64,000 nt of DNA, taken from assembly GCF_018390575.1 (NCBI RefSeq), contig NZ_JAHBCJ010000007.1, forward strand, positions 109,929 through 173,928, in the 5' to 3' direction. Both the position numbers and the translations under genes were made by a program. The notes below the pieces were generated by a model. That model was not told where the DNA came from. It worked only from the letters and a program-made list of their open reading frames with translations, and made no database searches. How positions within the stretch are numbered: position 1 is the stretch's first letter; each line of letters opens with the position of its first letter. Positions 27,681-35,139 of the stretch are shown piece after piece. Origin of the DNA: Bhargavaea massiliensis. GTDB taxonomy: Bacteria; Bacillota; Bacilli; Bacillales_A; Planococcaceae.

Positions 27681-28367
27681 ATGAAACAATACGATGTGAT
27701 CGTGTTCGATGTAGATGACACGCTTATGGACTTCGACCAGTCAGAGCAGGCGGCATTCAGCAGTGTGTTCGGGAAATATGAAATGCCTGATGGCCTCAGC
27801 CAATACAGGTCCAGCTACCGGACCATCAGTGAGGGCCTGTGGAGGGATTTGGAAAACGGGAATCTTGGACTAAGCGAATTGGGTTCGGAACGGTTCAGGA
27901 GACTGTTCTTGGAACATGAACTGGATCTGGATGCGGTCGTCTTTAATCAGGACTACCTTGGTTTTCTTGGAGAACAGAGACATCTTATCCCGGGAGCCGA
28001 AAAAGTCATCGAATCCCTATCCCACAAGCGCCTCGCCATCATCACCAATGGCTTCGAGGCTGTTCAGACATCCAGAATCCGAAACTCTCCATTCCGCGAT
28101 GCATTCGAGCAAGTCATCATCTCCGAAGCCACGGGATACCGGAAACCGCAAAAAGAAATTTTCGAGTATGCGTTCCGACAACTGCAAGTCACGGATCCCT
28201 CGACTGTCCTCATGGTGGGCGACTCGCTCACATCCGACATTCAGGGCGGGCTGAACGCCGGGGTGGACACATGTTGGTTTAATCCAGGTGGTAAGGAAAA
28301 TAAAACATCAATCAAGCCGACTTATGAAATCAGCCGGCTGGAAGACCTTTTAGAAATTGTTATCTGA
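27681..28367 (+). CDS. HAD hydrolase, YjjG/YfnB type
   Basis: 228-aa HAD-superfamily phosphatase. Motif I is FDVDDTLMDF, motif II is ITNG, motif III the Lys in GYRKPQKEIFEYA, and motif IV GDSLTSDIQGG. The features fit the YjjG nucleotidase family, which removes phosphate from pyrimidine and non-canonical nucleotides. ATG 27681 lies seven bases after AAGGGGGAG. Confidence 0.88.
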   Translation: MKQYDVIVFDVDDTLMDFDQSEQAAFSSVFGKYEMPDGLSQYRSSYRTISEGLWRDLENGNLGLSELGSERFRRLFLEHELDLDAVVFNQDYLGFLGEQRHLIPGAEKVIESLSHKRLAIITNGFEAVQTSRIRNSPFRDAFEQVIISEATGYRKPQKEIFEYAFRQLQVTDPSTVLMVGDSLTSDIQGGLNAGVDTCWFNPGGKENKTSIKPTYEISRLEDLLEIVI

Positions 28368-28369
28368 TG

Positions 28370-28402
28370 CGAATCCCCTTGGAAGGGGATTCGTTTTTTT
28401 GT
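28370..28402 (+). terminator. Terminator of the HAD gene
   Basis: CGAATCCCCTT and AAGGGGATTCG, two-base loop, then TTTTTTT. Confidence 0.93.
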
Positions 28403-28465
28403 GGGTTCATCTTCAACTGCATTTGTCGTTGTGTGATAATTTAAAACAAAAGGTGGTGCCCCGGT

Positions 28466-28840
28466 TTGGGAGACATTCCGGAAACCGTCAGAACGGAGTC
28501 CATCCAATCTTTCCAATCAACCATCCGCAAGATGGAAAAGGGGTGGGCTCAGATGAAGGAAAAAGGAGCCAATACGACCCTGATCGGGAAGCGGCTCCAT
28601 GCAATGAGGATCGGGCTGGCTGTCTTGGAGAGCACTTGGAACCGGCAGCCTTATCCATACGGGAAAGAGGCATTATCAAAAGCCCGAGATGTGCACCGCG
28701 GTCTGATTCCATCCGTCGAGAAGGCATATGCTAATTCAAAGACCGGCAGCCCCCAGCGGACACTTCTGGAACGAAGGTTGAAATCATTGGAGCTTGCGAT
28801 AAAGGCAATCGATGAACAATGCGGAGAATGTGATGTCTAA
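28466..28840 (+). CDS. Small helical protein of unknown function
   Basis: 124-aa hypothetical protein starting with TTG at 28466, nine to twelve bases after AGGTGG. It is almost entirely helical and basic, with two repeats of a similar kind: NTTLIGKRLHAMRIGLAVLE and QRTLLERRLKSLELAIKAID. It ends with a Cys pair (CGEC). No family recognised. The same-strand DUF2711-like gene begins 41 bases later. Confidence 0.6.
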   Translation: MGDIPETVRTESIQSFQSTIRKMEKGWAQMKEKGANTTLIGKRLHAMRIGLAVLESTWNRQPYPYGKEALSKARDVHRGLIPSVEKAYANSKTGSPQRTLLERRLKSLELAIKAIDEQCGECDV

Positions 28841-28881
28841 ATAAACGATAGGAAATCGTATCAGAAAAGAGGGGGAGCCGA

Positions 28882-29580
28882 ATGGAGGAAGAAGTCAGGT
28901 ACTTGCCACCACCGCATAGGTACGCGGTCTGTTCAAATGATGAGGTCCCGATCAAGTCGTTCTATCAGGATATATTCAGTGATGTCTTTATCTTCTTCCA
29001 TCCGTTCATCAAGCCGGTGACCTTACCGCTTGAACAGTATTTTTCAGACCCTCGACTGGGAAAGCAAGAGATCATGCGGCACTGTGAAGCTGTCGGGTGG
29101 CAGGAGTTTCTTTCGCTGTCCGGAATCAAATCGATTCGCCATCTGGATATCGGCCTTCGCACAGGGATCAGCGGGCTACAAGAAAAACATGCCGACGAAC
29201 AGCTTGCTGAAAGAGTCTTTGCAGTGTGCGAGGAGCACCGTCTGATTCCGCCAACCGAAGGGTTCTTGCCGGAGCTGCTGATCAATGACGTATTGGGTGC
29301 CGTGAAGAAAGAAGGGTACGAGTGGCTCTGGGTTGGCGACGAATTTTGCACGGAGCGGAAACTTGAATATATTGATGACCTGATCACGGGTGACATGATG
29401 GAAAGGAGTAATCTATTTACACATGACCAATCTCTTCTCATCACTACCCATTGGGACAGCCATTTTTCGATGATCTGCTCAAATGACAGAAAGAGGCTGG
29501 AGCGGATCGTCCAAGACTGTAACTTGGAAGGCTTCTACTGCGACGACCGGACAGAGATCTACTGGAGCGTCAGAAATTGA
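28882..29580 (+). CDS. DUF2711-like protein
   Basis: 232-aa soluble protein of a Bacillales family of unknown function, possibly DUF2711. It has LHPF-like IFFHPFIKPVTLPLEQYF near residue 36 and ends LEGFYCDDRTEIYWS. Aromatic and acidic residues are abundant; no catalytic motif is evident. ATG 28882 follows AAAAGAGGGGGAG. The small helical gene lies just upstream and a NUDIX gene just downstream. Confidence 0.6.
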   Translation: MEEEVRYLPPPHRYAVCSNDEVPIKSFYQDIFSDVFIFFHPFIKPVTLPLEQYFSDPRLGKQEIMRHCEAVGWQEFLSLSGIKSIRHLDIGLRTGISGLQEKHADEQLAERVFAVCEEHRLIPPTEGFLPELLINDVLGAVKKEGYEWLWVGDEFCTERKLEYIDDLITGDMMERSNLFTHDQSLLITTHWDSHFSMICSNDRKRLERIVQDCNLEGFYCDDRTEIYWSVRN

Positions 29581-29611
29581 TCCATAAACAGGAGTGCTAA
29601 GGGGAGATGAC

Positions 29612-30154
29612 ATGGCGGAGCTGTGGGACATCTATGATGCGGAAAGAATGAAAACAGGCAGGACGATGACGCGCGGCGGCGAATTCAAAGAGGGGGACCT
29701 TCATCTGGTCGTTCATGTGTGTATCTTCAACCAGGAAGGAAAGATGCTGATCCAGCAAAGGCAGACGTTCAAGGAAAGCTGGCCCGGCATGTGGGACCTG
29801 ACGGCAGGAGGAAGCGCGACAGTTGGCGACAGCAGCCAGGCTGCAGCGGCAAGGGAACTCGAGGAGGAGCTGGGGATCCGTCTGGACCTGGAAAACGTCA
29901 GGCCGCAGCTGACCATCAACTTCGAACGGGGGTTCAATGACGTCTATCTGGTCGAAAAAGAGATCGATCTTGAACAGCTCACTCTCCAATACGAGGAAGT
30001 CCGGGACGCCAAATGGGCAACAGCAGATGAAATCGAAGTGATGATCGAGGATGGCACGTTCATCCCGTATTACCCGAGCCTGATCCGGCTGCTGTTTGAT
30101 ATCCGCAGGCAATACGGCTGCCGCATGACTGACAGGAGGCAGGCGTCATGGTGA
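29612..30154 (+). CDS. NUDIX hydrolase, YfcD-like
   Basis: 180-aa NUDIX protein of the larger IPP-isomerase-like branch. It starts MAELWDIYDAERMKTGRTM and carries the Nudix box GGSATVGDSSQAAAARELEE plus ELGI. Substrate unknown. ATG 29612 lies after AAGGGGAG. Its last seven codons overlap the next gene, so the two are coupled. Confidence 0.85.
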   Translation: MAELWDIYDAERMKTGRTMTRGGEFKEGDLHLVVHVCIFNQEGKMLIQQRQTFKESWPGMWDLTAGGSATVGDSSQAAAARELEEELGIRLDLENVRPQLTINFERGFNDVYLVEKEIDLEQLTLQYEEVRDAKWATADEIEVMIEDGTFIPYYPSLIRLLFDIRRQYGCRMTDRRQASW

Positions 30155-30495
30155 GGATTCTTCTGCATGTCGAAGGTTTGGCCATGCTGCTGTTTGCCCT
30201 GTACCTGTATGCTTCCCATTCGTTCAGCTGGCCGATGTTTTTCATCCTGCTTTTTGCACCGGATCTTGCTGCGCTCGGATACCTGGTCGATCTGAAAACA
30301 GGGGCCAAGATGTATAACTATTTTCATACCACATCTGTTCCGTTCGTCTTCATCATCGCAGGACTCCTCTTCGACAGTGGGGTCATTCTGGCAATCGGCC
30401 TGATCTGGCTGGCCCATATCGGGATGGACCGCATGCTCGGCTACGGACTCAAGTATCCGACCCGCTTTAAGGACACCCATTTAAGCCGTCTATAA
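30148..30495 (+). CDS. DUF4260 family membrane protein
   Basis: 115-aa integral membrane protein with three or four hydrophobic helices. It matches DUF4260, as judged by the order APDLAALGYLVDLKTGAKMY, NYFHTTSVP, and WLAHIGMDRMLGYGLKY. The His residues and the final motif are conserved in this family of unknown role. It starts within the end of the NUDIX gene. Confidence 0.8.
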   Translation: MVRILLHVEGLAMLLFALYLYASHSFSWPMFFILLFAPDLAALGYLVDLKTGAKMYNYFHTTSVPFVFIIAGLLFDSGVILAIGLIWLAHIGMDRMLGYGLKYPTRFKDTHLSRL

Positions 30496-30556
30496 GAGTT
30501 TCAATTCACCTAAAGGGACTTTGAATGAAGGTTCCGGAACTAACCCGGAGGATTTT

Positions 30557-31876
30557 ATGGAAACAGAATTAATCAGGAATTACGTCGATTCACTGGATGC
30601 TAATGGCTATTTTAACGGGGCCATTGCAGTCCGGCACAAGGGGAAGACCATCTTTTGCAAAGGTTACGGCATGGCAGATTACGGGTTTGGTGTCCACAAT
30701 ACCTCCAATACCAGGTTCAAAATCGGCTCATTATCAAAAGCGTTCACTGCGATGGCGATTCTTCCACTGGAGAAGCAGGGCGTTCTTCGGAGGGAAGAAC
30801 CGATCAGCCGTTTCTTCAGTGATTTTCCGGGCGGTGACCAGATCACCGTCCACCATCTGCTTTCCCATATGAGCGGCGTGGCCGATTTTGCTTCACATCC
30901 GGACTATTGGACACGGATGATGCGACTCCCGGCCACGATGCAAACGTTGATGGAAGCCATTAAAGAACTGCCTCCGGAATTCGGGCCCGGCAGCCATGCC
31001 GGCTATTCCAACTCCGGCTATACGATCCTGGCAGCCATCATCGAAAAAGTGACCGGGCTCAGCTACGGAGAATATATGGACGAAAACGTATTCAAGCCGC
31101 TCGGCATGGAAAACACCGGGACTGATGACGGAAGGAAGGTCATCAGCCAGTATGCCCAGGGCTACACGCTCGACCGGGATATCAGGCGTGCAGAGTGGAT
31201 CGACATGACAGTGGCGACGGGTGCGTACAGTATATATTCGACAGCAGAAGACCTGCTTCGCTGGGACCGGGCCCTCGACGGGGAAAGCATTTTCGGTCGG
31301 GAACCGTTCGTGAAGATGTTCGCCCGGCACAACGAACTGTGCGGATACGACTGGTTCTTTACCGACGAAGAAATAGATGGCATCAGTCGCACCAGCTGGG
31401 AACACTTTGGTGACGTCAACGGCTTCGCGTCATATTACCTCCGGTATCCGGAAGAAGAGTTATCGGTCATTGTTCTGAGTAATTTCGGCCTGACACCGGT
31501 AGACCGAATCGCGAAAGATGTTGCTTCCATTGTGTTTGAGCAGAAAGACTATGTACTTGATTCGCCAGCTTCAATCGTTCCTGATGAGCGACTCATTGCC
31601 GCCATTACCGGAACGTACAGTTCGGAGAAGGGGCAGCTGAATATCTTTTCGGAAGGGGACCGGGTATTTGCTGCTCTGCCGAAGATGTACGGGGTCGTCT
31701 ATAACTGTGAAATCATACCTGTCGCCGCTGACTGCGGACAGGTGAGTTTCAAGGGCAAACATTTAAACGATGAATTGATCATTGACCTGCAGCAGCAAAG
31801 CATGACCCATACGGACCCCTATGGGACAAGGATCCGTTATTTGAAGAAAGCAACGAATCTGGAGGAGGATTTGTAA
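30557..31876 (+). CDS. Serine hydrolase, beta-lactamase/class C PBP family
   Basis: 439-aa serine hydrolase of the beta-lactamase fold (COG1680). Ser58 and Lys61 form the SxxK motif in KIGSLSKAFTAM; YSN lies near residue 155 in AGYSNSGY; the third motif appears as HFGDVNGF. No clear signal peptide is visible, so it may work in the cytoplasm as an esterase or peptidase. A C-terminal lipocalin-like beta domain follows from about residue 345. ATG 30557 lies after CGGAGGA; the frame opens 36 bases earlier without a better site. Confidence 0.87.
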   Translation: METELIRNYVDSLDANGYFNGAIAVRHKGKTIFCKGYGMADYGFGVHNTSNTRFKIGSLSKAFTAMAILPLEKQGVLRREEPISRFFSDFPGGDQITVHHLLSHMSGVADFASHPDYWTRMMRLPATMQTLMEAIKELPPEFGPGSHAGYSNSGYTILAAIIEKVTGLSYGEYMDENVFKPLGMENTGTDDGRKVISQYAQGYTLDRDIRRAEWIDMTVATGAYSIYSTAEDLLRWDRALDGESIFGREPFVKMFARHNELCGYDWFFTDEEIDGISRTSWEHFGDVNGFASYYLRYPEEELSVIVLSNFGLTPVDRIAKDVASIVFEQKDYVLDSPASIVPDERLIAAITGTYSSEKGQLNIFSEGDRVFAALPKMYGVVYNCEIIPVAADCGQVSFKGKHLNDELIIDLQQQSMTHTDPYGTRIRYLKKATNLEEDL

Positions 31877-32248
31877 ATGGGAATCGGGGCATTTTCGCTT
31901 AGCCTGACTGTCAAGGATCTTCAGGCATCCAAGGAATTCTATGAAAAGCTTGGCTTTTCCGCGCTCGGCGGAGACGAGGAAAGCGGCTGGCTGATTCTGA
32001 AAAACGAAGACTGCGTGATCGGACTTTTCCAGGGGATGTTCGAGAAGAACATGCTGACGTTCAACCCGGGATGGAACAGCAGTGCTGAAGAAGTGAACCC
32101 GTTCAGGGACGTGAGGGAGCTTCAGGAAGAACTCAAGGCAAAGGGAATCAGGTTTGTAACGGAAGCCTACCCGTCGACGGAAGGGCCGGCCCACTTCGTG
32201 ATCGAGGATCCGGACGGCAATCCGATCCTGGTGGACCAGCATAGATAA
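31877..32248 (+). CDS. VOC family protein
   Basis: 123-aa VOC-fold protein with the typical FSLSLTVKDLQASKEFYEKL start and IEDPDGNPILVDQH end. Substrate unknown. It starts directly at the stop of the serine hydrolase, with GGAGGAGG inside that gene, so the two are coupled. Confidence 0.85.
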   Translation: MGIGAFSLSLTVKDLQASKEFYEKLGFSALGGDEESGWLILKNEDCVIGLFQGMFEKNMLTFNPGWNSSAEEVNPFRDVRELQEELKAKGIRFVTEAYPSTEGPAHFVIEDPDGNPILVDQHR

Positions 32249-32300
32249 AAGTGAGCCGGCCCAAGCGATCGGGCCTGCATTCTGATGAGAGGTGATTCAA

Positions 32301-32864
32301 ATGGATCCAAAATTCCCTGAACTCACGACCGAAAGACTGCACTTGAGAGCCGCCACTCCCGCTGATGCACATGATATGCTGCGTTACCTGTCCGATCCGG
32401 AGGTGATGAAGCATACGGGCATGGAGCCGTTCCAAAACACGGAGGACGTATTGGACGAAATCAACTGGTATCACTCCCTTGTCGAAGAAGGCAGCGGCAT
32501 CCGATGGGGCATCACGCTCAAAGAGTCCGGCAAGATGATCGGAAGCTGCGGTTTCCATAACCGGGAACCCAAACATTTCCGTGCTGAAATCGGGTATGAA
32601 CTCAGCCCCGAGCATTGGGGGAAGGGCATTGCAAGTGAAGCCTTGCGGGCAGTGATCCGATACGGATTCAGCCATCTCCAGCTCGAGCGGATCGAAGCGC
32701 TGATCGAACCCGAAAACGAACCTTCTCTCCGACTGGTGGAGAAAAACAGCTTCCTGAGAGAAGGTCTGCTGCGGCATTATGAATACGGACGGGGCAGATT
32801 CGATGATCTGTATATGTATTCCATTTTAAAAGGGGATATCGCTTTAGCGGATCGGGTTGGGTAA
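32301..32864 (+). CDS. GNAT N-acetyltransferase, RimJ/RimL type
   Basis: 187-aa acetyltransferase of the GNAT family, close to the ribosomal-protein alanine acetyltransferase group. It starts ELTTERLHLRAATPADA and has the acetyl-CoA loop EHWGKGIASEAL and the closing VEKNSFLREGLLRHYE. ATG 32301 lies after GAGAGGTGA. Confidence 0.88.
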   Translation: MDPKFPELTTERLHLRAATPADAHDMLRYLSDPEVMKHTGMEPFQNTEDVLDEINWYHSLVEEGSGIRWGITLKESGKMIGSCGFHNREPKHFRAEIGYELSPEHWGKGIASEALRAVIRYGFSHLQLERIEALIEPENEPSLRLVEKNSFLREGLLRHYEYGRGRFDDLYMYSILKGDIALADRVG

Positions 32865-32898
32865 GCTTGCTGAAGAATAGCCGAAGGGGAGTGTCCGG

Positions 32899-33682
32899 AT
32901 GAAGCAAAGCCGGAAGAATATTGTTGGAATGACGATAGTCTTCATCTGCCTGGTCACTTTTCTCATCTATGCCATCCTCATCAGGTTGGAAGACGGACGC
33001 ACGTTTCTGGGTGCGGTGATGGCAGTCTCGCTGGTCGTCGTCCTCGCCTATCAGGCAGTTTATTGCAAACTCCAGGTCAGATCCACATTGGGCCTGCACC
33101 GTCCGACCTTGAAGAGCATGGTGTTTTCCATACTCTTGCCGGTATTGCTCGGAATCACTCTTCACGTCTATCCCAGCTTTCAGGGTATGCGGTTTCTGTT
33201 CGAGCAGGAGAAGGAACTGGTTCTGCTGTTCGTGATAGGCCTGACTGTTGCGTCCTTATCTGCATTACTGGAAGGTGTCGTTTGGCGCGTGAACTTGCAT
33301 CACCACCTGCGGAAAAACTATTCTTTGCTCCGGGCAGCTGTCATCACGGCTAAGTCTGGTCACGGTGGCACTTGCCGATTGCCGTTTTTTATAAAGGATA
33401 CGGGGATTTGTGGGTGGGAATCATTTCTTACCTCGGCCTGTTGTTCTTGATCTCCATTACGCTCACCTATGTTAGAGAAATTGGCCGATCGGTCATCCCG
33501 GCGGCCGTCCTGCACGGATGCTGAATGTCTTCTACCTGTCCGGCGGGCTGCAATCCGTAACAGCAGAACAGGAGGAACTGTCCAAGTTACTGCTTTATAC
33601 GGTAGTGATGGGCATGATGGCGCTGGCTTATGGAAAACGATTGAATAACATTCAAATCAAAAACAGAAAGTCAGCGGTTTAG
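32899..33682 (+). pseudogene. CPBP-type membrane protease, frameshifted
   Basis: The first frame codes for about 150 residues with four membrane helices and a CPBP-like LLEGVVWRVNLHHHLRK (usual EExxxR). Between about 33345 and 33378 the homology moves to another frame (IAVFYKGYGDLWVGIISYLG, then VIPAAVLHG with the second catalytic His). At about 33518 it shifts again to LNVFYLSGGLQSV and runs to a stop at 33682. Two independent frameshifts make an inactive gene, unless they are sequencing errors. It lies beside the left edge of the restriction island. Confidence 0.85.
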
Positions 33683-33698
33683 GAGAGAAGGGATTTCC

Positions 33699-33800
33699 GT
33701 GATCACTGAAATCCGTTTAGAAACCACCAAAAGCGGGGCGCTCCCTGCCTATATTGTCCATGAAGCCCTTTCGCTCAAAGGAGAAAATGCCTCAACAAAT
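33699..33800 (+). pseudogene. 5' relic of the gene at 41102
   Basis: The GTG start and first codons (MITEIRLETTKSG) match the gene at 41102 (MITEIRIETTESG), and after an internal deletion the match resumes at HEALSLKGEN against HEVLSTKGEN. Similarity stops near 33800 where the sequence becomes AT-rich. With the intact copy at the other end it brackets the restriction island. Confidence 0.82.
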
Positions 33801-33893
33801 AATTTATGGAGTGGTAATCTTTATTTAGGAAAAGGTATTTTAAAAATAAGCTCAAACTTTAATGTTAAGCCTGAATTTGCTATAATAATTGCC

Positions 33894-33975
33894 TAGACAT
33901 CGCTGGCTATGTCCCCTTACCTCTATACGTTTCACACGTAAATTAGTGGGGCATGCGGCATGTCTTTTTTTTATG
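33894..33975 (+). terminator. Possible long hairpin at the island's left edge
   Basis: AGACAT and TATGTCCCC on the left, GGGGCAT and ATGTCT on the right, followed by TTTTTTT. The long loop makes it uncertain, but the T-run supports a terminator. Confidence 0.45.
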
Positions 33976-34034
33976 GAGATCCATACCTTTTACAATAAAT
34001 AACAGGAACATGCGTTCTTATAAAAGGTGAAGTA

Positions 34035-34043
34035 TGTTATAAT
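34035..34043 (+). promoter_or_regulatory. Extended -10 promoter of the restriction operon
   Basis: TGTTATAAT at 34035-34043, an extended -10 element (TGn before TATAAT), 30 bases before the first methylase. The -35 region is weak (TTCTTA at 34015). Confidence 0.6.
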
Positions 34044-34072
34044 CTAATTAAAATGAGACAAGGTGAAGGCAT

Positions 34073-35134
34073 ATGTCAATTAAATTTATCGGTAATAAGA
34101 CAAAATTACTAGACTTTTTAATTCGGAAGATAATGTCAGAAACGGGGCTAGTTAATGGAACCTTTGTAGACCTATTTACTGGTACTACAACTGTAGCAGT
34201 TGCATTTAAAAAACTTGGGTTTAATGTAATCGCCAATGATAAATTGGAAAGCTCATATTTATATGCTAAGTCAGGGCTATTAGTTAACAAGGAGCCAACT
34301 TTTTCTAAATTAATAGAACGCGAAGAAATAATCCAAAAGGATTTATTTGATTTACCTTATAATCAAATAATAAGTGAATTGAATTTGCTTCAAGGCGCAG
34401 AAGGCCTTTTTTACAATGAATACTCACCAAATAGCCAGCATAAAAGACAATATTTCACTGAAAGTAATGCGAAAAAAATAGACGCTATTAGAAATAAGAT
34501 TAAGTTATGGGAAGAAAAAAATTTAATTAGTGACCTTGAAAGATCGCTTTTACTTTCTAGCCTCTTATTAGCAGTCAATTCAGTAGCGAATGTTAGTGGG
34601 ACATATGGAGCCTATCTAAAGAAATGGTATGAAAGATCATTACAACCAATTACATTAAATAGATATCCACTACATTTCTCTGACAGAAATTTTGAGGTTT
34701 ATAAAGAAGATGCAAACACACTTGTGAAAAAGCTTCCTCATACAGATATCGTGTATATAGATCCGCCTTATACTAAACGACAGTACCAAGCTTATTATCA
34801 CATACCAGAGACTATTGCTATTGGTGATAATCCGAAGTTATGGGGAAAAACAGGGCAGCGCCCTCGTAGAGAAGATGATGTATCTAATTACTGTTACAAA
34901 AGCAAGGCTGGAAAAGAATTGTTAGATTTAATAGTAAATATTGATTCGAAATTTATATTTTTAAGCTACAGTTCAGATGGCCATATTACTCATGAAGAAA
35001 TTATGGACATACTCTCAATAAGAGGAACCCCAATGTTTTGGAGTGAAGAATACGTTAGATTTAAGAGTAACAACGTAAATAATAAGAGAACTGTAAATGA
35101 GATGCTTTATTGTGTGAAAGTTGAAAGGAGTTAG
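34073..35134 (+). CDS. D12-class adenine-N6 DNA methyltransferase
   Basis: 353-aa methylase of the alpha (Dam/D12) class. Motif X is FIGNKTKLL (residues 5-13), motif I FVDLFTGTTTVA (31-42) and motif IV DIVYIDPPYTKRQY (near 230). The order X-I-IV is diagnostic for the class; the target base is adenine-N6. A region between motifs I and IV should read the DNA sequence. It opens the operon and is followed after five bases by a second methylase, as expected when an asymmetric site needs one enzyme per strand. Confidence 0.93.
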   Translation: MSIKFIGNKTKLLDFLIRKIMSETGLVNGTFVDLFTGTTTVAVAFKKLGFNVIANDKLESSYLYAKSGLLVNKEPTFSKLIEREEIIQKDLFDLPYNQIISELNLLQGAEGLFYNEYSPNSQHKRQYFTESNAKKIDAIRNKIKLWEEKNLISDLERSLLLSSLLLAVNSVANVSGTYGAYLKKWYERSLQPITLNRYPLHFSDRNFEVYKEDANTLVKKLPHTDIVYIDPPYTKRQYQAYYHIPETIAIGDNPKLWGKTGQRPRREDDVSNYCYKSKAGKELLDLIVNIDSKFIFLSYSSDGHITHEEIMDILSIRGTPMFWSEEYVRFKSNNVNNKRTVNEMLYCVKVERS

Positions 35135-35139
35135 TTTAA

